Positions 40,931-48,338 of a stretch of 64,000 nucleotides of DNA are shown piece by piece. Where the stretch lies: positions 186,001 through 250,000 of the forward strand of contig JAGOSF010000001.1 of NCBI GenBank assembly GCA_018062405.1. Direction: 5' to 3'. The notes under the pieces were generated by a model. That model saw only the letters and a list, made by a program, of their open reading frames with translations. It was not told where the DNA came from and made no database searches. A program made the translations under genes and the position numbers. Each line of letters begins with the position of its first letter. The stretch's first letter is position 1. Source of the stretch: Candidatus Babeliales bacterium. GTDB taxonomy: Bacteria; Babelota; Babeliae; Babelales; Chromulinivoraceae.

Positions 40931-43490
40931 ATTTGATTACAATCGCTTTGTTTTCAACATCTGCAGTCATATGTTTTGCATGCGGATGTTTTAAAATATG
41001 TTGCGAGATGGGTACCATCAAATATTGTTTAATTGCACGTTTCATTGGCCGTGCACCATATTCTGGCTCAAACCCTTTATCAGCAATAAAATCGATTGCA
41101 TGGTCGGTAATGCTGATATGAAATCCTTGCAGGTTAAGGCGGTGTTTAAACTGTTCAAGGTGTATTTTTGTAATTTCTTTAATGGTCGATTCATCAAGCA
41201 TTTTAAAGTAAACAATATCATCGATACGATTTAAAAACTCGGGCCTAAAGGTTTGATGCAAAATTTTTTCGATCTGTTGTTTAACTTTCTCATTAATCTC
41301 TTTTGCTTCGAGAATAATAGATGACCCAAGGTTAGATGTCATGATAATAATCGTGTGAGTGAAGTCGATCGTGCGGCCTTGTCCATCAGTAAGTCTACCA
41401 TCATCTAAAATTTGCAAAAATACGTTGAAAACATCAGGGTGTGCTTTTTCGATTTCATCAAATAAAATAACACTATATGGATTTTTACGCACAGCTTCGG
41501 TAAGTTGTCCACCTTCTTCATGACCAATATAGCCAGGCGGTGATCCAATAAGTCGAGATACAGTATGCTTTTCCATGTACTCTGACATGTCGACACGAAT
41601 CATTTTGCGTTCATCATTAAATAAATAGTCGGCTAAAGTTTTTGCAACTTCGGTTTTTCCAACACCTGTTGGTCCTAAAAATAAAAATGATCCGATTGGT
41701 TTGCTTTGATCAGTTAATCCAGCTCGATGCATCTGAATTGCTTGTGCAATTTTTTCTACAGCTTCGTCTTGCCCTGCAACACGTTTTTTGAGGATCGATT
41801 CCATAGCAAGCAGTTTTTCAGAATCATCTTTTTTAAGTTTTTCTACAGGAATGCCAGTCCATCGAGAAAGCACTTTGGCAATATCTTCTTCGGTTACTTC
41901 TTCTTTAATCAGACTGGAGCTATTTTTTGCTATGATTTCTTGTTGAGATTTGAGCTGATTTTCGAGCTGTACAAGTTTGCCATATTTTAACTCTGACGCT
42001 CGTGCATAATCGCCCATGCGTTCTGCTTGTTCATATTCGTACGTTGCAAGTTCGACTGCTTCTTTGATCCCGCGGATCTTTTCAAGCGGAGCTCGTTGTG
42101 TTGCCCATTGATTTGCAAGAGTTTGATGCTCTTCTTTAAGTGTCGATAACTCTTTCGAAAGTTCTTTGAGTCTATTTTGAGAGGCTTCGTTATTTTTTTC
42201 TTTATCCAGTGCAAGTTTTTCGATTTCAAGTTGGCGAATTTTTCTTTCCATTCTATCAAGTTGTTCTGGCTTAGAATCGATAGCCATTTTCACCATCGAG
42301 GCTGCTTCGTCAACAAGGTCAATTGCTTTGTCTGGTAAAAAGCGATCTGGAATGTTTTTTGCAGAAAGTTGAGCTGCGTTAACAAGCGCTTGGTCGGTGA
42401 TGCGGATGCCATGATGCAGTTCATATTTTTCTTTGATACCACGTAAAATCGAAATCGTATCTTCGACCGTAGGCTCTGAAACTAAAACTTTTTGAAAGCG
42501 TCGTTCAAGTGCAGCATCTTTTTCTATATATTTTTTATATTCTTTGATCGTTGTCGCGCCAATGCAATGAAGTTCGCCACGAGCCAGTGCCGGTTTTAAA
42601 AGATTAGAAGCATCCATGCCTCCGCCAGAAGATCCAGTGCCAACAAGCATGTGTAGTTCGTCGATAAAAAGAATAATGGAATCTTGTGCTTCCTCAACGG
42701 CCTTTAAAATATTTTTTAAGCGTTCTTCAAAGTCTCCTTGATACTTTGCGCCTGCAATTAATAATCCAAGATCTAAAGCATAAATCTGTTTGTTTTTTAA
42801 ACTTTCTGGCACGTCGTTGTTGATGATGCGTTGAGCAATGCCTTCGACGACGGCAGTTTTTCCAACACCAGGTTCACCGATAAGAACAGGGTTATTTTTT
42901 GTTCGTCGAGAAAGAATTTGAACAACTCGGCGAATTTCTTCATGGCGGCCAATAACAGGGTCAAGTTTACCAAGCTGGGCTTGTTTTGTTATGTTTTGGC
43001 AATATTTGTCTAAGACTTCGTATTGGTTTTCTGCATTTTTTTCAGTCACTTTTTTTCCTTTTCTTAAAGTGTTCATCAACTCTAAAATAACTGTTTTGTT
43101 GAATTTGTGGTGTTTGAAGAAAGCTATGATAGAGTCTGGCAAAGTTGGTGTTTGTGATTCAACGATTAAAAAATGTTCAAGGCTGATAAATAGATCTCCA
43201 AGAGCATCAGCTTCTTTTTGACAGGCATCAAAAAATTTTTTACAAGATGTATCGACGTGTAGTTGTGCGCCAGAAACTTGGGGTATTTTTTTTAATTCGG
43301 CATCAACGACTTCAGCAAGTTTTTCTACTGGCACATTGCATCGTTGGTAAAATGAAAGGCAAAATGGATTTTCGAGCATGATTGCTACAAGATGAATTGG
43401 AAGTAGGCTTGAGCTTTGCTTGTCTTGAGCAAATTGAATAGCCTTATGTACAAGTTCTGTGCTTGATTGAGTAAATTTTTCAAAATTCAT
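40929..43490 (-). CDS. clpB: ATP-dependent disaggregase ClpB
   Basis: ClpB is the Hsp100 ring ATPase that extracts polypeptides from aggregates with DnaK. The 853-residue protein has the Clp-N domain (1-145), AAA1 with GEPGVGKT at 205-212 and GTGSSGGGMDASN, and a long Arg/Lys/Glu-rich middle coiled coil (about 400-530). AAA2 follows with GPTGVGKTEVAK, the pore loop GSPPGYIGHEEGG and ILFDEIEKAHPDV. The middle domain separates ClpB from ClpA/ClpC; no IGL/F-type ClpP loop is seen. A strong AGGAGG SD precedes ATG. I found no CIRCE element upstream. Confidence 0.96.
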   Translation of the reverse strand: MNFEKFTQSSTELVHKAIQFAQDKQSSSLLPIHLVAIMLENPFCLSFYQRCNVPVEKLAEVVDAELKKIPQVSGAQLHVDTSCKKFFDACQKEADALGDLFISLEHFLIVESQTPTLPDSIIAFFKHHKFNKTVILELMNTLRKGKKVTEKNAENQYEVLDKYCQNITKQAQLGKLDPVIGRHEEIRRVVQILSRRTKNNPVLIGEPGVGKTAVVEGIAQRIINNDVPESLKNKQIYALDLGLLIAGAKYQGDFEERLKNILKAVEEAQDSIILFIDELHMLVGTGSSGGGMDASNLLKPALARGELHCIGATTIKEYKKYIEKDAALERRFQKVLVSEPTVEDTISILRGIKEKYELHHGIRITDQALVNAAQLSAKNIPDRFLPDKAIDLVDEAASMVKMAIDSKPEQLDRMERKIRQLEIEKLALDKEKNNEASQNRLKELSKELSTLKEEHQTLANQWATQRAPLEKIRGIKEAVELATYEYEQAERMGDYARASELKYGKLVQLENQLKSQQEIIAKNSSSLIKEEVTEEDIAKVLSRWTGIPVEKLKKDDSEKLLAMESILKKRVAGQDEAVEKIAQAIQMHRAGLTDQSKPIGSFLFLGPTGVGKTEVAKTLADYLFNDERKMIRVDMSEYMEKHTVSRLIGSPPGYIGHEEGGQLTEAVRKNPYSVILFDEIEKAHPDVFNVFLQILDDGRLTDGQGRTIDFTHTIIIMTSNLGSSIILEAKEINEKVKQQIEKILHQTFRPEFLNRIDDIVYFKMLDESTIKEITKIHLEQFKHRLNLQGFHISITDHAIDFIADKGFEPEYGARPMKRAIKQYLMVPISQHILKHPHAKHMTADVENKAIVIK

Positions 43491-43960
43491 GGAAACCTCC
43501 TGTTTTCTGTTTTTACACTCTATCAGAATAATTTAAGATCAATTTACCATTTTTTTAGGAGATGTCGACTCTTTTTGTTCTTGATATTTTTTTAGAGTAA
43601 ACGTGAGTAATTTGCTGTAGATAGTTTTAGGTATTTATAAAATTATTTTTATCTTTTCTCAGAATTTATGCTACTTTTTTTGATAAAATAGTCCCTAAAT
43701 TATTTTTATGATTATTTTAAAGAGTTATAAACTTTTATTTTTTTAGCATGACTTTTTTTATATCTCGAGAGTTGTTTGTAAAAATATTTCATTTTGTTAC
43801 TATTTGATAAGGTTTTTTCATGGGATAATTATAAAATATTTATGACAAAATGGGTTTTTATCTGACTTTGAGATCGAGCTTTTTTGTTAAAATGGGTTGA
43901 ATAAAAAATAGTAACAAGTAAAAATAATAGTATTATTTGCGGTCGGTAAGCAAAAAATAA
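43491..43960. other. 470-base divergent intergenic region
   Basis: It lies between clpB (-) and an exported-protein gene (+). It is very AT-rich, with many T-runs, and no open frame or RNA gene is recognised. A phrase AAAATGGGTT occurs twice in the right part (near 43847 and 43891). Promoters for both flanking genes must lie here, but no single match is strong enough to name. No CIRCE (TTAGCACTC-N9-GAGTGCTAA) is present. Confidence 0.4.
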
Positions 43961-44815
43961 ATGAAAGATTGTATGTTGAATGGTTTTATAAAGAAGAGTT
44001 GTTTTTATTTTATGATTCTTAATTTTGCAGTAAGTCATGCTTCTCATAATAATCTTGGGGGGCATTTTTCTGCTTCTGATGATGAGTCTACGTATCGTGA
44101 AGACAATGGACCTATTTCATTGCGAAAAGAATTTGAACACGAAAATCCTATTGCAGGTCCAGCTGTAGAATCATCTCAACTTAATAATCTGTATACTTTG
44201 AGCACCCCTCCTCGAAATACGCAATCGAACAAGGTTCTTGTTGATGATTCGCGATTTCAAACATCGTCTTCACAAGGCAACTTGCAAGATCGCCAACCAA
44301 GTTTACCCGATTTTTTAGAGTTACTTGGTCAACAAGAACTAGGCTATTTCACGCCTTCTCCTTCTTCTCTTCAAAGATCGTCTTATATTGAAAGACAGTT
44401 TGGCAGTCCAATTGAGGAATTAGTAAATGGTGTTAATTTAAAAAAATTAAAAAAATCGAAAGAAGTTTTAAAGCGATGTATTTCTTTGGTTAAAACCTAT
44501 ACACCTAAGAAAACATCAGGAGTTCAAGACGCGCTTATGCAAGAAATTTGTGCAGAGTTTTATGAAAAGCTTGGAAAAAATTCAAATCAAGTTTTAAAAC
44601 TATTAGGAAAAAACGCTCGACTTGTAGAAAGTTTGGAGCAAGTCAGAGGAGGTCGAACTGATTATAGAGCAATTATTTTTTGGCAAAAAAGACAAGCAGA
44701 AGCTGTTCTTCGATTAGCAAAATTTCGCTTAGAGTTAGATAAAGTAGAAAGAGGTGTTAAAGGAATAATTCCTCTTCCTTGTTTTCCTTTTGAAAGTGAA
44801 AAATTTAAAAAATAA
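43961..44815 (+). CDS. exported protein with helical C-terminal domain
   Basis: A 284-residue product with a hydrophobic N-terminus (FIKKSCFYFMILNFAVSHA) as signal peptide and a low-complexity polar segment (about 35-135, Ser/Gln/Pro). A helical, basic C-terminal domain (about 150-284; LKKLKKSKEVLKRCISLV and RQAEAVLRLAKFRLEL) follows. SD sequences are poor; the ATG at 43973 is an alternative. No domain was recognised. It converges with uvrC. Confidence 0.55.
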   Translation: MKDCMLNGFIKKSCFYFMILNFAVSHASHNNLGGHFSASDDESTYREDNGPISLRKEFEHENPIAGPAVESSQLNNLYTLSTPPRNTQSNKVLVDDSRFQTSSSQGNLQDRQPSLPDFLELLGQQELGYFTPSPSSLQRSSYIERQFGSPIEELVNGVNLKKLKKSKEVLKRCISLVKTYTPKKTSGVQDALMQEICAEFYEKLGKNSNQVLKLLGKNARLVESLEQVRGGRTDYRAIIFWQKRQAEAVLRLAKFRLELDKVERGVKGIIPLPCFPFESEKFKK

Positions 44816-44834
44816 GTTTAGGTTGCATAATTAC

Positions 44835-46091
44835 TTACGTCAGCTTTTGTTTTTTGCGATGATATGAAATTGCAAAATGGTGAGCATAATCTCGAATTTG
44901 TAAAATTAAACGATCGGTTGCTTGGTGAATATTAAGCACGATCGTTTTTTCTTGGTCAGGAAAAAAGATCGTTTCTTCTCGTTTTGCAAGACTGATAATT
45001 TCGGCTGGGCCAGCAAGATGTTTTGTTGAGTTGAGTTGTCCTTTTCCACCATCGATAATAATCAGGTCCGGAAAATCTTCTATTTTTTTGTACCGTCGGC
45101 CAACAATCTCGCAAAGAGCGGCGTAATCGTTTTGTTCGATAAGTGACTTGATGCCAAAGTGGCGAAACTTTTTTTTATCAGGTTTGCCATTTAGAAATCG
45201 AACACATGACCCGACAATCGATTGACTTTGCATATGAGAGATATCAAAGCAGTCAATGGTGTAGGGAATTTTTTTGAGACCAAGTCGATTTTTTAAAGCT
45301 GACAAAAGATCAATGTTACTTGCATGTTTATCGATGAGTTTTTGGTTACTTGTATCAAAATCTTGCGCATAGGTTGGTAAGTTACTTAATTTTGTTGTGT
45401 GTAAAGTTTTTAATGTGTTAATAATTGCTTGCAGGGATTGTTGATATTTTACAAGATGTGCAGATCGTTCAAAGTTAAGATTTTTGTTATTAATTTCGAT
45501 TTCGTGACTGATTTGTTCTATTGCTTGCTCATGTTGGTTATCTAAAATTTGACGTGCTAAGTTTAGCCTAAAAAGATAGAACGGTTCATCAAAATCATTT
45601 TTACAACTACCAGCGCAAATATTGATATGAAATTGCAAGCAACCAGTTTCTATTTTTTTGTTACAGATATTAAGCTGTAAACTTTTTTTAAGATATTCAA
45701 CAACAAAGAGAGCATCTTTTTTTGTTAAAAACGGACCGAAGTAATCGCCCTTTTTTTTCTTGTAGCGAACGATAGAAATCGTTGGTTTATCAGCAGGAAA
45801 GAAAATATAAATGTAAGGATTACCTGCTTTTAAAAGTCGATTGAAGGGTGGTTGATGTTGCTTGATGAGTTGTGCTTCTAAAAAGAGAGCTTCGATTTCA
45901 TTGTTGGTTGTGATGAATTCGATATTAACTGCCTGTTTTAAAAGTTCAATCACTTTGTAGTCGCTGCTTGAAAAATAACTCGAAATTCTGTTCTTTAAAT
46001 TTTTTGCTTTGCCGATGTATAAAATTGCATTGTTGGCATCTTTAAAAAAATAGACGCCAGCAGATTTTGGAAAGTTTTTATCGGTAATCAT
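44835..46091 (-). CDS. uvrC: excinuclease ABC subunit C, short form
   Basis: UvrC makes the dual incisions in nucleotide-excision repair. The 418-residue protein has the GIY-YIG nuclease domain for the 3' cut (GVYFFKDANNAILYIGKAKN, residues 12-31) and a UVR-like helix around 205-225. It also has the RNase-H-like domain for the 5' cut (IDCFDISHMQ, GSCVRFLNGKPDK, DLIIIDGGKGQLN, ending RDYAHHFAISYHRK). It stops right after that point, without the tandem helix-hairpin-helix domain that usually brings the protein to ~600 residues. The Cys-rich centre is partly kept (CNKKIETGCLQFHINICAGSC). It may be a reduced but working form or a truncated one. Confidence 0.88.
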   Translation of the reverse strand: MITDKNFPKSAGVYFFKDANNAILYIGKAKNLKNRISSYFSSSDYKVIELLKQAVNIEFITTNNEIEALFLEAQLIKQHQPPFNRLLKAGNPYIYIFFPADKPTISIVRYKKKKGDYFGPFLTKKDALFVVEYLKKSLQLNICNKKIETGCLQFHINICAGSCKNDFDEPFYLFRLNLARQILDNQHEQAIEQISHEIEINNKNLNFERSAHLVKYQQSLQAIINTLKTLHTTKLSNLPTYAQDFDTSNQKLIDKHASNIDLLSALKNRLGLKKIPYTIDCFDISHMQSQSIVGSCVRFLNGKPDKKKFRHFGIKSLIEQNDYAALCEIVGRRYKKIEDFPDLIIIDGGKGQLNSTKHLAGPAEIISLAKREETIFFPDQEKTIVLNIHQATDRLILQIRDYAHHFAISYHRKKQKLT

Positions 46092-46310
46092 AGTTTTGTA
46101 TCACAAGAATTTTTATTGTACTTTTTTCTACTTTATATTGAGTATGCTACAAAATCAATAAACCTTAATGAACTCTTGCTGAGATTTCTGTACAAGTTGT
46201 TCTATCTCTTCTTTTGAATCAAACTATTTGCTGCCAGTTTTTAATAAGTTCTTGAAATTTATCGATACTGATTTTGCAACTATTTGGTTCATTGATATCT
46301 TTTGCATCTA

Positions 46311-46590
46311 TTTTTATAAATCGCTACACCAAAAAAGTGAAGATATTAAAGACCGTCTTCTTAGATTAAAAGAAGCTAAAGATAGCTATCATGAAACAGT
46401 AAAAAGTATTTTAGTTGTCAGCCGTCATGTGTATGAAATGTTGGTGAGTTCTGAAGTTGAGGAAAGAAGAATGTTAATTAAGCTTGTGTTGTCGAACTTA
46501 ACTATAAAACGAAAAAAACGATCGAGTACATTGCGCATAAATCGTTTGATTTGATGCTAGAATGTGCTGATCGTCTAATTTGGTTGCGGG
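46311..46590 (+). pseudogene. decayed 3' end of a serine recombinase (older element)
   Basis: These 280 bases match the 3' part of the complete recombinase gene (62537-62814) at DNA level, with scattered substitutions and a 2-base insertion in an A-rich run that shifts the frame before the end. The match ends in the same TTGGTTGCGGG that forms the tRNA 3' terminus at 62806. An open frame that includes it (46228-46554) is not a functional gene. It marks the recombinase-proximal end of an earlier integration at the same tRNA. Confidence 0.8.
46581..46590. other. left attachment site half (tRNA 3'-end repeat)
   Basis: TGGTTGCGGG repeats 62805-62814, the complement of the initiator tRNA's terminal CCCGCAACCA. 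It separates the old recombinase remnant from the first bases of the present element. Confidence 0.6.
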
Positions 46591-46695
46591 TAGTGGATGA
46601 GTTTAGGAATAAAAATACGCAATTTTCTGTAACGCTTCAAAACATTCAAACAGTTTTCTCTCTATTTTCTAGAAAGCAGGCTGTCTGTTAAAGTC

Positions 46696-46750
46696 AATAA
46701 CCCCTATAATATACAACTGTACTAAGAGTTATTTTATTATAGGGGTTATT
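46696..46750 (+). promoter_or_regulatory. hairpin covering the SD of the 46754 gene
   Basis: A perfect 16-bp inverted repeat (46696-46711 and 46735-46750; core AACCCCTATAAT) has a 23-base loop. The right arm contains AGGGG, the only SD-like element before the ATG at 46754, and is followed by TTTTT. The structure can act as an attenuator or as an RBS-masking hairpin; as DNA it could also be an operator with two half-sites. Confidence 0.6.
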
Positions 46751-46753
46751 TTT

Positions 46754-47878
46754 ATGAAAAAGCTTCCCATTAAGCTTAAAGCAAGCTACGACAATGCACA
46801 AGATGCAGCCACAGAAAATATGTTTTTACGTGATGTTTTTGATATTATTCCAATGTATGGCCAAGAAGAAGATCTACAAGAAGTGCAAAAAGCGATACTT
46901 AACGAACATGCAATAGATATTGCACCTGTTGTTCAAGCTACAAATGACTTACTATCAAATTTAAATTTTTCTTATGAATCGCTGCAAGCTTATTGTTCTG
47001 AGAAGAAAGTTCCAGTTCAGTTGAAAATTGATAATTTTTATGAGTATGATCAAGTTGATTTGAAGATGAATGCAGACGACGCGATTCTTCATCCTTATTA
47101 TCAAAAGTATAAAATTCTACAAGATCTGTTCACCGAATTATATATCTCTGGGGATGAGCATTCTGATTTTATATTACAGCATTGCGAGGTTTTAGAAAGT
47201 GAAAGAGGTACCATAATTACATTGCGATATTTTGAACAGTATAATTTATGGTATAAAGCGCAAAGTTATTTTGATAAACGCAAAGAAAATAAAATCTATT
47301 ATTATTGGGACATGCTTGCATGCCTGTATAATATTCATATTGATCAGTATACTCTTGCAAAAACATTGTTAGGGCAAGGTAAATCAAATGAAGCTCATCA
47401 TGTTACAGCGTTTGATGAAAAAATGTGCGAGGTTATGCAATCTAAAGACAAGCAATTCTCAGGCGAGCTAACTTTGCCTATACTAAAAATGAGTTTACGT
47501 AAGCTTATTGCTTATACAGAAGACTTTTTGCTAAATAAACAAGAGGCTAAAGACGTATCGATTAATAAAAAACTTACAATTCAAATGAAAAATAAAAATC
47601 CAATAGCTTATTATGGAACAAAGTCTTATGAATTTACTAAAAATGGTAGAGCTAGAAATATAGCAATAGAATATGTAGGTAAAAAAATTGATAAGCAGAT
47701 ACCTTTTGGGGAGTTAGCTCTAAGTACTATGAAGTCAGGAGTGCCTATGAATTTAAAGCAAGGGCGAAAGAGCTTTAATAAATTGATGAAGGACCATCTT
47801 CATATTTATAACGCCCTTGAAGAAATTGAAAAAGAAGGTTTTGAAAAAATAATGCAGATAAATAGAAATTGTAGATAG
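46754..47878 (+). CDS. element protein of unknown function, next to the replication-type gene
   Basis: The 374-residue product is cytosolic and mostly helical, rich in Tyr, Lys and Glu, with no signal peptide. I recognise no domain. The last ~80 residues (EFTKNGRARNIAIEYVG, then MNLKQGRKSFNKLMKDHL) are basic and could bind DNA. It is the first gene of the element after the left att half and precedes the Toprim/DUF3987 gene. A role in replication or control of the element is an inference from position. Expression is probably gated by the hairpin over its RBS. Confidence 0.55.
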   Translation: MKKLPIKLKASYDNAQDAATENMFLRDVFDIIPMYGQEEDLQEVQKAILNEHAIDIAPVVQATNDLLSNLNFSYESLQAYCSEKKVPVQLKIDNFYEYDQVDLKMNADDAILHPYYQKYKILQDLFTELYISGDEHSDFILQHCEVLESERGTIITLRYFEQYNLWYKAQSYFDKRKENKIYYYWDMLACLYNIHIDQYTLAKTLLGQGKSNEAHHVTAFDEKMCEVMQSKDKQFSGELTLPILKMSLRKLIAYTEDFLLNKQEAKDVSINKKLTIQMKNKNPIAYYGTKSYEFTKNGRARNIAIEYVGKKIDKQIPFGELALSTMKSGVPMNLKQGRKSFNKLMKDHLHIYNALEEIEKEGFEKIMQINRNCR

Positions 47879-47887
47879 GAAATTTTA

Positions 47888-48075
47888 GGGCGATAACATA
47901 TATAGTTATAAAGAGCGATTCAGACGATGTTTGAACGCTCTTTTTTGTTATGAAAATCTTGGGGCGATAATATTGTGAATTTAGGTTTTTTCAAAGTGAT
48001 TAATTCTTTTATTGCTTGATCTGTAAGTAGTTTTCATTTTTTTCGAGTTTTTAATTTTTGGTTTGTGGGGCGATA
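47888..48075. repeat. three GGGCGATA direct repeats
   Basis: GGGCGATA occurs at 47888-47895, 47962-47969 and 48068-48075 in an otherwise AT-rich non-coding stretch. Spaced direct repeats just upstream of a replication-type gene could be iterons or operator sites. The count is small, so chance is not excluded. Confidence 0.35.
47910..47946 (+). terminator. intrinsic terminator after the 46754 gene
   Basis: AAGAGCG with CGCTCTT, a further TTCA/TGAA pairing inside, and six T follow the stop of the 374-residue gene by about 32 bases. Confidence 0.7.
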
Positions 48076-48111
48076 GTAGGGCGCCCTGAAAATTCTGTTT
48101 TAATAGTCTGC

Positions 48112-48273
48112 ATGAAAAAACAAACATTAAAACAAAAACTTATTAACGAACAGAATGATGATGCTCAGAAAGAGCGATTGTTGTCTGAGGAGGAAACCAA
48201 ACGACTTGTCGATTTTATTTTAGTGCTAAGAGAAATCGATAAGAAAAGAAAGTTGAAGATGCTTAATCTGTAG
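48112..48273 (+). CDS. 53-residue charged protein of the element
   Basis: From ATG 48112 the product is a short, highly charged helix-rich protein (MKKQTLKQKLINEQ..., LLSEEETKRLVDFILVLREI). No strong SD is seen. It lies between the 374-residue gene and the Toprim/DUF3987 gene on the same strand. The function is unknown; a small regulator or replication accessory protein is possible. Confidence 0.45.
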   Translation: MKKQTLKQKLINEQNDDAQKERLLSEEETKRLVDFILVLREIDKKRKLKMLNL

Positions 48274-48338
48274 GCCATAAAAATAATTTAAAAAGCCGAT
48301 TAGAAAGCGATTCTAAACGGCTATAAACTAAGGAATTT

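Noticed and set aside
43491..43960. CIRCE/HrcA heat-shock operator upstream of clpB
   Set aside because: I searched for TTAGCACTC-N9-GAGTGCTAA or a close variant and found none.
46228..46554. 108-codon frame as a functional recombinase gene
   Set aside because: It matches only the coiled-coil end of the full recombinase, lacks the catalytic domain, and is frameshifted before the natural end.
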